DNA of 34,400 nucleotides. It comes from an uncultured Oscillospiraceae bacterium (GTDB lineage: Bacteria; Bacillota; Clostridia; Oscillospirales; Ruminococcaceae). The stretch's first letter is position 1. Each line of letters begins with the position of its first letter. A program made the position numbers and the translations under genes. Under the pieces are notes generated by a model. That model ran no database searches, was not told the origin of the DNA, and worked only from the letters and a program-made list of their open reading frames with translations. The stretch spans positions 1-34,400 of the forward strand of contig CAKSEY010000026.1 in NCBI GenBank assembly GCA_934448295.1, given 5' to 3'. Below are positions 16,330-23,356 of this stretch, in pieces.

Positions 16330-17667
16330 TTATGCGGTTTGCTTTTGTTTCACGGCTTTTTTGTAGACTATCACGGAAACCGCCGCGGATATGACCTCTG
16401 TTATCCAGAACGCGTTCCATACAGCGTCAGCGCCGAAGCAGCGCGTAAGAATGAACGCCGCAGGGATTATCAGCACGATGTAGCGGCACAGGGAGATCAC
16501 CAGCGAGGGAAGCCCTTTGCCCAGCCCCTCCAGCGCCCCGGAGGAGGTCACGGAGACCGCCGAAATGATGAACCCCGCGCTGATTATCCGCAGTGCGGAG
16601 GCTCCTGCGCTAATGACCTCCCCGCTCTGCGTGAACAGCGACATCAGCTCCCCGGGAATCGCAAGGCATATCGCGGTTCCAAGTATCATGATGATTCCGC
16701 TGGTCAGCAGAACATCGCGGTAGAGCTGGCTTACGCGCTTGTGCTCCCCGGCGCCGTAGTTGTAGCCGACAAGCGGGCGCATTCCCTGGATTATTCCGTT
16801 CGCCGGGAGATAGAGGAACGTCTGGAGCTTGTAGTAGATTCCAAGCACGAGTATGTACACCTCGGAATAAGCCGCGAGTATCGCGTTCAGCGCGGAAATA
16901 AGTATCGAGGGAAGCGCGAGGTTCAGCACGGCGGGGATCCCGATGGAATAAAGCCTTGCGGTCATATAGCCCTGCGGTCTGAGGTACTCCCTGTGGAAAT
17001 GAACGCCTATATCCGTCCGGAAGTACACCGCAAGGTAAATCGCCAGGGACGCGCACTGACCGATTCCCGATGCGAGAGCGGCGCCCTCTATCCCCATTTT
17101 CGGGAATCCGTAACCGAAAATCATCATGGGGTCAAGGATTATGTTGCAGACGCACCCACACAGCAGGCTGACCATGGAGGTTTTCATTCTGCCGACCGCC
17201 TGGAATATCTTTTCAAACGCCATGCCGAGGTTGATTATCAGTGTGAACGAGAATGCAATGTTAGAGTAGCGCACCCCGAGGTCAATCACCGCCTGCGAGG
17301 TCGTGAACATTCCGAGGAACGCGGGCATTACCGCAATGCTTCCTGCAGTGAAAATCACGCTGTGGAGCACGGCGAAAACAAGTCCCTGGGTGGCGGCGCG
17401 GTCTGCCTTTTCGCGCTCTCCGGCTCCGGAATAGAATGATATAACCGCGTTTATCCCGATTCCGAAGCCGATTCCCACTGCGTTTATCAGGTTCTGGACA
17501 GGGAACACCAGCGAGAGCGCGGTCATGGCGTCGTCGCTTATCTTCGCCACAAACAGGCTGTCCACAATGTTGTACAGCGAGTTCACAAGCATTGACAGCA
17601 CCATCGGCAGAGCCATCGACATCAGAAGCGGGAATACCGGCTTCTCTTTCATAAAAGTATCGTTCAT
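16330..17667 (-). CDS. MATE-family multidrug efflux transporter
   Basis: The 445-residue integral membrane protein is a cation/drug antiporter of the MATE family with about 12 hydrophobic spans. The N-terminal KEKPVFPLLMSMALPMVLSM, YNIVDSLFVAKISDDAMTALSL, NAVGIGFGIGINAVISFYSGAG and the C-half GMRPLVGYNYGAGEHKRVSQLY are family hallmarks. ATG 17667 is chosen because GGAGGT lies 5 bp ahead; an in-frame extension to 17706 would cover that site. The promoter, a leader terminator and a 32-codon upstream frame lie between 17809 and 17668 and imply attenuation control. The substrate cannot be predicted. It converges on glnN. Confidence 0.92.
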   Translation of the reverse strand: MNDTFMKEKPVFPLLMSMALPMVLSMLVNSLYNIVDSLFVAKISDDAMTALSLVFPVQNLINAVGIGFGIGINAVISFYSGAGEREKADRAATQGLVFAVLHSVIFTAGSIAVMPAFLGMFTTSQAVIDLGVRYSNIAFSFTLIINLGMAFEKIFQAVGRMKTSMVSLLCGCVCNIILDPMMIFGYGFPKMGIEGAALASGIGQCASLAIYLAVYFRTDIGVHFHREYLRPQGYMTARLYSIGIPAVLNLALPSILISALNAILAAYSEVYILVLGIYYKLQTFLYLPANGIIQGMRPLVGYNYGAGEHKRVSQLYRDVLLTSGIIMILGTAICLAIPGELMSLFTQSGEVISAGASALRIISAGFIISAVSVTSSGALEGLGKGLPSLVISLCRYIVLIIPAAFILTRCFGADAVWNAFWITEVISAAVSVIVYKKAVKQKQTA

Positions 17668-17668
17668 T

Positions 17669-17767
17669 TTACCTCCGTACCCGGAAAATTGCACAAAAAT
17701 AGCCACACGAACGCATTCGGCATTCGTGTGGCGAAAAGGTGAGCAGCTCCGGAAAAATCCACATCAT
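17669..17767 (-). CDS. Putative 32-residue leader peptide of the MATE gene
   Basis: A frame starting with two ATG codons (17767) runs 32 codons through the whole leader terminator and stops with TAA inside the MATE ribosome binding region, leaving one base before the MATE ATG. The peptide begins MMWIFPELLTFSPHE and ends CAIFRVRR. It starts only about 8 nt after the likely transcription start and has no ribosome binding site, so it would be nearly leaderless. A chance frame is possible. Its span across the hairpin is what a ribosome-controlled attenuator of a drug exporter would need. Confidence 0.4.
   Translation of the reverse strand: MMWIFPELLTFSPHECRMRSCGYFCAIFRVRR
17694..17732 (-). terminator. 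Leader terminator (attenuator) upstream of the MATE gene
   Basis: Read on the - strand, GCCACACGAATGC (17732-17720) pairs with GCGTTCGTGTGGC (17714-17702; one G-T pair), then TATTTTTG. It lies between promoter and start codon. Confidence 0.75.
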
Positions 17768-17780
17768 TGTTTTCGTTGAT

Positions 17781-17809
17781 AGTATATCATAAAGATGGGA
17801 TTCTGTCAA
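17781..17809 (-). promoter_or_regulatory. Promoter for the MATE gene
   Basis: On the - strand, TTGACA (17809-17804) and TATACT (17786-17781), 17-bp spacer. Confidence 0.8.
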
Positions 17810-17834
17810 GAGCCGCAAAAGAATTTCTGAGAAA

Positions 17835-18206
17835 TCAGAGCTCAGCGATTACCTCGACCTCAACAAGCGCGCCCTTGGGGAGGTTAAGTCCGCCCACGCA
17901 GGAACGTGCGGGCTTCCCGGTGAAGTACTCGCCGTAAACTGCGTTGAAAGCGGCGAAATCGCCGATATCGTGCAGGAAGCAGGTGGTCTTTACGACCTTG
18001 GAGAGGTCGGAGCCAGCCGCCGCGAGCACAGCCTTGAGGTTCTCGCATACCTGCCTGGACTGACCCTCGATACCGCCTTCAGCGAGGTCGCCGGTCGCCG
18101 GAACAATAGCGATCTGACCGGAGGTGTAAACCATATTTCCTACTACCTTTGCCTGGGTGTAGGGGCCAATTGCTGCGGGAGCGTTGGAAGTGAATACGTC
18201 TTTCAT
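17835..18206 (-). CDS. ridA: RidA-family 2-iminobutanoate/2-iminopropanoate deaminase
   Basis: The 123-residue protein hydrolyses reactive enamine/imine intermediates released by PLP enzymes such as threonine dehydratase, preventing damage by 2-aminoacrylate. It forms trimers in the cytoplasm. Family signatures run throughout: AIGPYTQAK, VYTSGQIAI, NLKAVLAAAGSDLSKVVKTTCFL, FNAVYGEYF and PARSCVGGLNLPKGALVEVEVIA. Arg101 matches the catalytic arginine (Arg105 in E. coli RidA). It starts 17 bp after the ilvA stop on the same strand with an AGGAG site, so enzyme and detoxifier are encoded as one operon. Confidence 0.95.
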   Translation of the reverse strand: MKDVFTSNAPAAIGPYTQAKVVGNMVYTSGQIAIVPATGDLAEGGIEGQSRQVCENLKAVLAAAGSDLSKVVKTTCFLHDIGDFAAFNAVYGEYFTGKPARSCVGGLNLPKGALVEVEVIAEL

Positions 18207-18223
18207 GTTAGTTCTCCTTTAAA

Positions 18224-19417
18224 TTAGTCTACGATCTTGAAGCCCGCGTCCGTGAGAGCCTGTCTGATCTCATTAAGGTGCTCGAAGTTTCTGGTCTCCA
18301 TCTCGATTCTGAGGTAGCAGCCGTTGATATCGGAATTGCCAACGTGCTCGTGGTGTACTCCGACAACGTTGCCGCCGAGACTTGCGATTATCTTGGATAC
18401 GCCGAGGAGCTGACCGGGCTTGTCCATCAGCTCAATGTTGAGCAGGGCGGTTCTGCCGGACTTGACAAGACCGCGGTGGATAACCCTTGACAGGATAGTA
18501 ACGTCGATATTACCGCCGGAAACCAGGCATACGACCTTCTTGCCCTTTACGGGAACCTTGTCGAACATTACCGCTGCAACGGAAACGGCACCTGCGCCCT
18601 CGGAAATGAGCTTCTGCTGCTCAATGAGCGCCAGGATAGCGGCTGCGATCTCGTCGTCGGACACAGTTACGATTTCATCAACGTACTGGCTGCAAATGTC
18701 AAATGTGTTCTTGCCGGGTTCCTTTACTGCGATACCGTCGGCAATGGTGGAAACCTTGTCAAGACGCTCGATCTTGCCGTCGCGTACAGCGTTGAGCATA
18801 CTCGGGGCTCCTGCCGCCTGAACGCCGTAAACCTTGATTTTCGGGTTGAGCTGCTTGATGGTGTATGCAACGCCGGAGATAAGTCCGCCGCCGCCGATAG
18901 GAACGACGATCGCGTCAACGTCCGGGAGCTGCTCGAGGACTTCAAGACCGATGGTGCCCTGACCAGCGATAACGTCCTCGTCGTCGAACGGGTGGATAAA
19001 GGTGTAGCCCTTTTCATCGCGGAGCTGGAGCGCCTTTGCGTAAGCGTCGTCGTAAACGCCTTCAACAAGGCAGACCTCTGCGCCGTAGGACTTGGTAGCC
19101 TCTACCTTGGAGATAGGAGCGCCGTCCGGCAGGCAGATGAGGGACTTTATACCCGCCCTGGAAGCTGCGAGTGCAACGCCCTGCGCGTGGTTTCCTGCGG
19201 AGCAGGCGATAACACCCTTTGCCTTTTCCTCCTCGCTGAGCTGGGAGATCTTGAAGTACGCGCCCCTTACCTTAAAGGAACCAGTCACCTGGAGGTTCTC
19301 GGTCTTGAGGTAAACCTCGGCTTCCTTGTTGATTTTTGGCGCTTTGATGAGGTCAGTTTCTCTGATAACCTCTTTCAGAACGTGGGACGCTTTGTAAACC
19401 TTGTCTAATGTCAGCAT
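18224..19417 (-). CDS. ilvA: Threonine ammonia-lyase with ACT domain
   Basis: The 397-residue PLP enzyme deaminates threonine to 2-oxobutanoate, the entry to isoleucine synthesis or to threonine catabolism. TGSFKVRGA places the PLP lysine at residue 49; SAGNHAQGVALAA, the glycine-rich phosphate loop PIGGGGLISG and SEGAGAVSVAA complete the catalytic fold. Residues from about 325 form one ACT domain (LLNIELMDKPGQLLGVSKII, VGVHHEH), the single-ACT form (TIGR01127 type). ATG 19417 follows a GGAGGAG site. The upstream leader of about 350 nt with a terminator argues for amino-acid-responsive control. ridA follows in the operon. Confidence 0.95.
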   Translation of the reverse strand: MLTLDKVYKASHVLKEVIRETDLIKAPKINKEAEVYLKTENLQVTGSFKVRGAYFKISQLSEEEKAKGVIACSAGNHAQGVALAASRAGIKSLICLPDGAPISKVEATKSYGAEVCLVEGVYDDAYAKALQLRDEKGYTFIHPFDDEDVIAGQGTIGLEVLEQLPDVDAIVVPIGGGGLISGVAYTIKQLNPKIKVYGVQAAGAPSMLNAVRDGKIERLDKVSTIADGIAVKEPGKNTFDICSQYVDEIVTVSDDEIAAAILALIEQQKLISEGAGAVSVAAVMFDKVPVKGKKVVCLVSGGNIDVTILSRVIHRGLVKSGRTALLNIELMDKPGQLLGVSKIIASLGGNVVGVHHEHVGNSDINGCYLRIEMETRNFEHLNEIRQALTDAGFKIVD

Positions 19418-19499
19418 AAAAATACTCCTCCTGCCGTTTTGGCTGATTTTTGCCGGTGTGCTGTCCGGTCAGAAATACGGGTGCAGAGGAGCAAGCTAT

Positions 19500-19530
19500 A
19501 AAAAAGCCCTCAATCGGGGTGATAGAGGGC
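19500..19530 (-). terminator. Leader terminator upstream of ilvA
   Basis: On the - strand GCCCTC (19530-19525) pairs with GAGGGC (19511-19506), then six T. It ends 83 bp before the ilvA start and downstream of the ilvA promoter. Confidence 0.8.
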
Positions 19531-19768
19531 ATAGTATTAAGCAAAATCAGCCTCTGTACATCCATCAATGCACTTCCCTGTAACGGTGGAAATCCGTACA
19601 GTCTTAATTGCGCGGGCTTTCGGACTGTCTGCTACGGGCTGATTGTATACGAGCGCTTTACTGCCTTGCACCAGCCGGCAGCTCTCTTGGAAAGCGTGGT
19701 TCGGATACAGCGGAGAACCGCACCCATCAACGCATTTGCGATTTTTAGCAATACAGAAAAATCTGTAC
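19500..19768 (-). promoter_or_regulatory. T-box-like leader of ilvA-ridA without a recognisable T-box sequence
   Basis: Several parts follow the order seen in T-box leaders. CCAAGAGAGC (19690-19681) leads into the stem CTGCC/GGCAG enclosing GGCTGGTGCAA (19676-19666). A small hairpin ACGGATTTCCACCGTTA (19597-19581) and a further stem GTGCAT/ATGTAC (19573-19556) come next. AGAGG (19555-19551) can pair with CCTCT (19528-19524), which competes with the terminator as an antiterminator would. The expected GGTGGNACCGCG bulge after AGAGG is absent; CTGATTTTGC stands there. Stem I is short. A short frame (ATG 19565, AGGGAA site ahead) encodes RLILLNTMPSITPIEGFF across the terminator, so peptide-based attenuation is an alternative. 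Confidence 0.5.
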
Positions 19769-19774
19769 AATAGA

Positions 19775-19803
19775 ATTATACACCGCATAGCCGAATTTGT
19801 CAA
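19775..19803 (-). promoter_or_regulatory. Promoter for ilvA-ridA
   Basis: On the - strand TTGACA (19803-19798) and TATAAT (19780-19775), 17-bp spacer; transcription should start near 19768. Confidence 0.85.
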
Positions 19804-20035
19804 GTGTTTTTCGTAAAAATAAGTGCGGTAATTTGCATTTTCAGCGAACAGGCTTCTGGTCAGGTAGTTCAGCGAATTCAGCCAGAATGACAGCATTGAT
19901 CAGGCGGCGTGTTAATTCAGTATTTTTTAGGCGTAGGTTACGCCGATTCAATGCCATACTATATTATAATAGCATTTCTGCATATATGGAGACTTTTCTT
20001 TTTTCAAAACTTTTTGATTTTTTTTGAAAAAACGC
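19804..20035. other. Gene-free stretch between the divergent ilvA and tRNA transcripts
   Basis: No gene is visible. It holds a short inverted repeat GGCGTA/TACGCC (19930-19944) and an A/T-tract inverted repeat TTTTTTCAAAA/TTTTGAAAAAA (about 19990-20031) just upstream of the tRNA promoter, which could act as an UP-like element. Confidence 0.4.
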
Positions 20036-20064
20036 TTGACAAATCAGAATTGATGTGATATAAT
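20036..20064 (+). promoter_or_regulatory. Promoter for the tRNA-Met/tRNA-Glu genes
   Basis: TTGACA (20036-20041) and TATAAT (20059-20064), 17-bp spacer, 42 bp before tRNA-Met. Confidence 0.85.
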
Positions 20065-20106
20065 AAATAAGTCGTTGAGAGTGATTCAAAAAACGACAAA
20101 AAATAT

Positions 20107-20183
20107 GGCGGTATAGCTCAGTTGGCTAGAGCACTTGGTTCATACCCAGGGTGTCATTGGTTCGAATCCGATTACCGCTACCA
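20107..20183 (+). tRNA. tRNA-Met (CAU), elongator type
   Basis: A 77-nt cloverleaf with encoded CCA. Acceptor GGCGGTA pairs with TACCGCT; the anticodon stem CTTGG/CCAGG holds the loop TTCATAC with anticodon CAT; the T arm has GGTTCGAATCC. The G-T first pair and overall sequence fit elongator Met. A lysidine-modified Ile tRNA also reads CAT but is less likely. Confidence 0.93.
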
Positions 20184-20185
20184 TT

Positions 20186-20220
20186 AAAAACCGCATACGT
20201 TTGTTGTGCGGTTTTTGTTT
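20186..20220 (+). terminator. Terminator-like hairpin between the two tRNA genes
   Basis: AAAAACCGCA (20186-20195) and TGCGGTTTTT (20207-20216) form a perfect stem with a terminal T run, directly after tRNA-Met. No separate promoter is seen for tRNA-Glu 4 bp later, so readthrough must occur. Confidence 0.75.
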
Positions 20221-20223
20221 TAA

Positions 20224-20298
20224 GGCCCGTTGGTCAAGAGGTTAAGACATCGCCCTTTCACGGCGGAATCATGGGTTCAATTCCCGTACGGGTCACCA
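20224..20298 (+). tRNA. tRNA-Glu (UUC)
   Basis: A 75-nt cloverleaf with encoded CCA. Acceptor GGCCCGT pairs with ACGGGTC; the anticodon loop CTTTCAC between TCGCC and GGCGG gives anticodon TTC. Its last 23 bases recur at 32273-32295, marking it as the attachment site of an integrated element that rebuilds the tRNA end on insertion. Confidence 0.95.
20276..20298 (+). repeat. attL: tRNA-Glu 3' end, 23-bp core
   Basis: Begins TTCAATTCCC and ends GGGTCACCA, identical over 23 bases to 32273-32295. The bases on either side differ between the two copies. Confidence 0.9.
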
Positions 20299-20304
20299 CA
20301 CCAC

Positions 20305-20344
20305 GAAGCCCCCGAATGGCTTTACTAAGCCGTTCGGGGGCTTC
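20305..20344. terminator. Strong terminator-type hairpin after tRNA-Glu and the integrase gene
   Basis: GAAGCCCCCGAATGGC (20305-20320) pairs over 16 bp (one G-T) with GCCGTTCGGGGGCTTC (20329-20344). It lies within the element, so it now closes tRNA-Glu in place of the displaced original terminator (32305-32344) and also follows the integrase on the - strand. Confidence 0.75.
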
Positions 20345-20364
20345 TCTATTTCCGGAAAAGTTCA

Positions 20365-20388
20365 TTTGATCATTGTTTGATCATTATT
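20365..20388. repeat. Left subterminal tandem repeat (TTTGATCATT)
   Basis: Two 11-bp units, TTTGATCATTG and TTTGATCATTA, plus TT. The block recurs with one mismatch at 32134-32157 in the same orientation. Likely integrase arm-type sites. It abuts the integrase stop codon. Confidence 0.7.
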
Positions 20389-21615
20389 TTACGAGGCTTC
20401 ATTTTTATTGTCTGTTGAGCGGGCTTCGGAGCCGATTTTCGAACCATCATTTGACCCGATTTTCAGCACATTGGTAATTGCCTCCGAAACCTTAGCCTGT
20501 GAGTTCTCCAGTAGATGGCAGTAAATGTTGCTAGTTGTGCTTACAGTCGAATGCCCCAGCGCACCGGAAACCGTAACTATATCAACGCCCTCATTCACAA
20601 GCATGGATGCGAATAGATGTCGAAAACTGTGCAGCCCATAAAATGGAAGCCCATGCTTCTCGCAAAACTCGTTGAGCCAGAAATACGGAGTATTGTTGTT
20701 CATCGGCTCGCCGTTCCATTTAACGAACAGGCGGTCGGAATCTATCCACTTGCTGCCAAGCTGCTGTGCAAGCTCGTCCTGCTCAGCCTTGAACTGCTTC
20801 AAAAGCTCCATTACGGAAGCAGGGAATTTTATAGTGCGCTGCGAACGCTTAGTTTTGGTGGTATCTGTGTAGATTCCCTGTTTTGCCGTGTAGCATGAAG
20901 TCCGCCGAACACTAATAAGGTTGTTCTCAAAATCCACGTCTTTCCATTCCAGACCGAGCAGCTCTCCACGCCGAAATCCGCTGAAAACTGCCAGATTAAA
21001 GAATACGCGATATTTAAGCGGTTCGGATTCAAGAAGTTTCAGAAATTCGGTGACTTCCTCAATCGTGTATATCATTTTCTCTTTCGCTTCGCCTTTAGGA
21101 ATGGTGACCTTAGAGCAGGGATTGCATGACACAACTCCCATTTTTATTGCATAGCTGAAAATGTCAGAAATCAAGCTTAAATTGTGGCGGATAGTTTTAG
21201 GAGCAAGCGGCTTTCCGGTGCGCTCGTTTGCTCCCTCTTTAGAAAGTGAATTCACGAAAAACTGAATCTGCCGTGGCGTGATTTTATCCATTCGTAGATG
21301 TCCAATTGCGCCGTAAATTCTTTTGCGAAGCTGAAGCAGACGTTCGTATGTAGTGTTGCGGAGATTGGGTTTTGCATACTCAGCAAACCATTCCTCGGCG
21401 AATGCCTCGAACTTTATTGCCTTAGACTGGTAGCCTTTTTTACATTCTTCCTCAAAAAGCACTGCCTGCCGATTGACTTCTTTTTCAATCTGTTTTGGAG
21501 TCATGTTCTTATCGGGAGTCCATGTTTTCTGCCGAACGATCTGCTTGCCATTCGTGTCATAACCGCATGATACACGAAACATGTAGCTATTGCCTCTCTT
21601 TATGATATTTGCCAA
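20389..21615 (-). CDS. int: Tyrosine site-specific integrase
   Basis: The 408-residue recombinase would integrate and excise the element at tRNA-Glu. An N-terminal arm-binding domain (about 1-65; KRGNSYMFRVSCGYDTNGKQ) precedes a core-binding SAM-like domain (about 70-170; FEAFAEEWFAEYAKPNLRNT) and the catalytic domain. Catalytic residues: Arg in FSGFRRGELLGLEW, His-x-x-Arg in LHSFRHLFASML, His in GALGHSTVSTT and Tyr in SNIYCHL. This layout is that of Tn916-class and phage integrases. The start is TTG 21615, with AAAGGA 8 bp ahead; no ATG fits better. It lies 90 bp inside attL, and the excisionase-like gene is 78 bp upstream. Confidence 0.96.
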   Translation of the reverse strand: MANIIKRGNSYMFRVSCGYDTNGKQIVRQKTWTPDKNMTPKQIEKEVNRQAVLFEEECKKGYQSKAIKFEAFAEEWFAEYAKPNLRNTTYERLLQLRKRIYGAIGHLRMDKITPRQIQFFVNSLSKEGANERTGKPLAPKTIRHNLSLISDIFSYAIKMGVVSCNPCSKVTIPKGEAKEKMIYTIEEVTEFLKLLESEPLKYRVFFNLAVFSGFRRGELLGLEWKDVDFENNLISVRRTSCYTAKQGIYTDTTKTKRSQRTIKFPASVMELLKQFKAEQDELAQQLGSKWIDSDRLFVKWNGEPMNNNTPYFWLNEFCEKHGLPFYGLHSFRHLFASMLVNEGVDIVTVSGALGHSTVSTTSNIYCHLLENSQAKVSEAITNVLKIGSNDGSKIGSEARSTDNKNEAS

Positions 21616-21681
21616 TATATTTTCCTTTCTCAGATAATTCCCGCCCTGTTTCCAGAGCGGGATGATTTGTTATTTATGGCT

Positions 21682-21695
21682 TAACAGAGCCATTT
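21682..21695 (-). repeat. AAATGGCTCT motif, copy 1
   Basis: Reads AAATGGCTCTGTTA on the - strand; recurs exactly at 23636-23649 (+) and with two changes at 32211-32224 (+), all within the element. It overlaps the end of the excisionase-like gene. Confidence 0.5.
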
Positions 21696-21981
21696 ATAAG
21701 TTGTTGCTAAGATATTTCGCCAGCGAAGTTTTGTTTACAAGAATCTTTCCATTCCTGCCCTCGCCGGTGCGGATATACTTAATTTTTCCCTGGCGAACCA
21801 ACTGCCTTATTGTGTTCTGGGTAAGCCCTTTGAATTCCTCGGCACATTCCTGAATTGTGAGCATTTCGATATGTTCAACTTCATGTGAAACTGCCTTAGC
21901 AATTGGCTCGCAAGGCTGACTTGAAACAAGCGTAATGAGATTTTTTAGATGCTGAATGATGACTTCGTCCCTTGCTGTCAT
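21694..21981 (-). CDS. Excisionase-like helix-turn-helix protein
   Basis: The 95-residue protein carries a C-terminal MerR/excisionase-type DNA-binding domain (about 38-92): MLTIQECAEEFKGLTQNTIRQLVRQGKI followed by the wing YIRTGEGRNGKILVNKTSLAKYL. The N-terminal 35 residues are helical and unassigned. An AAAGGAG site precedes ATG 21981. Its place directly upstream of the integrase suggests a recombination directionality factor that binds near the element ends, by analogy with other integrative elements; it could also be a small transcription factor. Confidence 0.85.
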   Translation of the reverse strand: MTARDEVIIQHLKNLITLVSSQPCEPIAKAVSHEVEHIEMLTIQECAEEFKGLTQNTIRQLVRQGKIKYIRTGEGRNGKILVNKTSLAKYLSNNL

Positions 21982-22391
21982 TAAGAACTCCTTTCATGCA
22001 AATGATGAGAAAATTATATAAAGTGATATTGTAAGAATTCGGTCAAATCAGACCTATAACCACTCGTAGAGCCACATAAAGATTCTGAATTTAGAAAAAT
22101 CCAGAATCTTCTACTAGCGGTTTGGGAAGATTATATCACTTTTACATAGATAAGTCAATACATGAAAGTAATTTTTGGCTGACATTCAGAGAGTGGTGTC
22201 ACACGGCTGCTTGAAAACCCTTTATTTAAGCTCAAGTAAACTCAAATCGGTGTCACACCCATATTGTGGAATTTTATGCTTTTGTTAAAATTGCACAAAT
22301 ATAGCGTGGCTCTACGAGGGATAATATAGCCTATATTCATAATGCTGTGATGAAAATTCCCCGAACTCCTGAGGAAGTCCGTGGTGATTTC
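21982..22391. other. 410-bp gene-free stretch with inverted and direct repeats
   Basis: No gene is supported. CTCGTAGAGCCAC (22063-22075) and GTGGCTCTACGAG (22306-22318) are a perfect 13-bp inverted repeat 230 bp apart. AAGTGATAT (22021-22029) and ATATCACTT (22133-22141) form a second, which encloses a hairpin AAGATTCTG/CAGAATCTT. GGTGTCACAC occurs at 22195 and 22249 and again at 23972. The block lies between xis and the SpoVG genes and may hold Xis or regulatory sites. Confidence 0.6.
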
Positions 22392-22682
22392 TTACGCAGT
22401 ATAATCAGCGTTTTCGAGAATTTCGTGAGCCGCCACATAATCCTTGTAGGCATTGATAATTGCGCTTTCAAGCTCATGACGTGCAGTTCCTCCGATTGGG
22501 TGCGCAATGTCGTGGCTGATTCCGTAGGAATCCGTGCGGTAGGGCATTGCAACAAACAGGTGATCTGTCTGAATTACCTTGATTTCGTGAATTGCGAAGC
22601 AGCCGTCAATCGTAATTGATACTACTGCGCGGAGCTTTCCGTTATCGAATGCCTTTCTGAAAATGATGTTTGTGATGTTCAT
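22392..22682 (-). CDS. SpoVG-family protein, second of a tandem pair
   Basis: The 96-residue protein is a SpoVG homologue. It shares the family order I-(R/K)-F/L-R-K near the start, AVVSITIDGCFAIHEIKVI, LFVAMPYRTD, and HDIAHPIGGTARHELESAIINAY, so nearly the whole chain is the domain. In Firmicutes, SpoVG is a small site-specific nucleic-acid-binding regulator linked to sporulation, septation and virulence genes. An AGAAAGGAC site precedes ATG 22682, 20 bp after the stop of its paralogue. Being on a mobile element, it is more likely a control protein of the element than the host's own SpoVG. Confidence 0.9.
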   Translation of the reverse strand: MNITNIIFRKAFDNGKLRAVVSITIDGCFAIHEIKVIQTDHLFVAMPYRTDSYGISHDIAHPIGGTARHELESAIINAYKDYVAAHEILENADYTA

Positions 22683-22702
22683 GTGGTTGTGTCCTTTCTG
22701 CT

Positions 22703-22993
22703 TTAAGAGTTGATGTTGATTTCAGCGATGAGAGCCTGACTTTCAGCGTAGATTTTGTAAGCGGCAAGTACGGCGCTTTCAATGAGATTTCGTGCGCTCT
22801 CGTTGATGGGGTGAACAATGTCGTGGTAGTTTCCGTTTTCGTCTTTGCGGCTCGGCATAGCTACGAAAAGGTGGTCTGTTTCGATTACCTTGATTTCGTG
22901 GATTGCAATGCAGCCGTCAATCGTCAGCGAAGCGACTGCTTTCAGGTTGCCTCCCGTGAGAGATTTTCTGAACTTGATGTCTGAAATTTTCAT
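22703..22993 (-). CDS. SpoVG-family protein, first of a tandem pair
   Basis: The 96-residue protein closely resembles its neighbour and carries the same signatures: MKISDIKFRKSLTGGNLKAV, SLTIDGCIAIHEIKVIETDH, LFVAMPSRKDENGNYHDIVH and PINESARNLIESAVLAAY. It is closer to canonical SpoVG than the second copy. A weak ACAGG site precedes ATG 22993. Adjacency and similarity imply tandem duplication; differences at both protein and DNA level show the event is not recent. The promoter is not obvious. Upstream lies a pair of 38-bp imperfect direct repeats that could be its control region, possibly bound by SpoVG itself. Confidence 0.92.
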   Translation of the reverse strand: MKISDIKFRKSLTGGNLKAVASLTIDGCIAIHEIKVIETDHLFVAMPSRKDENGNYHDIVHPINESARNLIESAVLAAYKIYAESQALIAEININS

Positions 22994-23013
22994 GTTGGTA
23001 TTTACCTGTCTTT

Positions 23014-23051
23014 CTTTATTTAGATTTCAGTCTTAGTAGACCTTTAATAAC
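23014..23051 (-). repeat. 38-bp imperfect direct repeat, copy 2
   Basis: On the - strand it contains AAAGGTCTACTAAGACTG. It matches 23081-23118 at about three quarters of positions by eye, with the GGTCT...AAGACTG core conserved. The spacer between copies is GC-rich. Confidence 0.6.
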
Positions 23052-23080
23052 ACACCGGTCGGCGCCCCGCGACGACAAAC

Positions 23081-23118
23081 CTTTAGTTAAATTGCAGTCT
23101 TGAAAGACCTTTTAAAAC
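23081..23118 (-). repeat. 38-bp imperfect direct repeat, copy 1
   Basis: On the - strand it contains AAAGGTCTTTCAAGACTG. Both copies lie upstream of the SpoVG pair and could be operator or promoter elements. Confidence 0.6.
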
Positions 23119-23356
23119 GATCCGCCGCTGCGCAAGCAACGGGAAAAACTCTATTCCATAATCTGGTTATTTTCATTTCTTATAGAGAAAAAATCGGTGT
23201 GCCATTTTCCCTATATAATGAACGAGGATCGTGACACACTAAATTCATATTTTGCGATGCAGTGAACAGAGCGTACGCGCACCATATTATTCCATAATCA
23301 CTGTGGAAGCGGACTTCAAAGAGCAGTTTCAACAATTCCATATAATTGCCAGAAAC

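Noticed and set aside
19353..19568. Full 71-codon frame overlapping the ilvA start, as a real gene
   Set aside because: Its second half runs out of frame into ilvA and has no domain. Only the first ~25 codons are of interest, as a possible leader peptide.
19500..19768. Calling an ordinary, functional T-box
   Set aside because: The GGTGGNACCGCG element and a standard Stem I with a clear specifier codon could not be found, so only a T-box-like leader is claimed.
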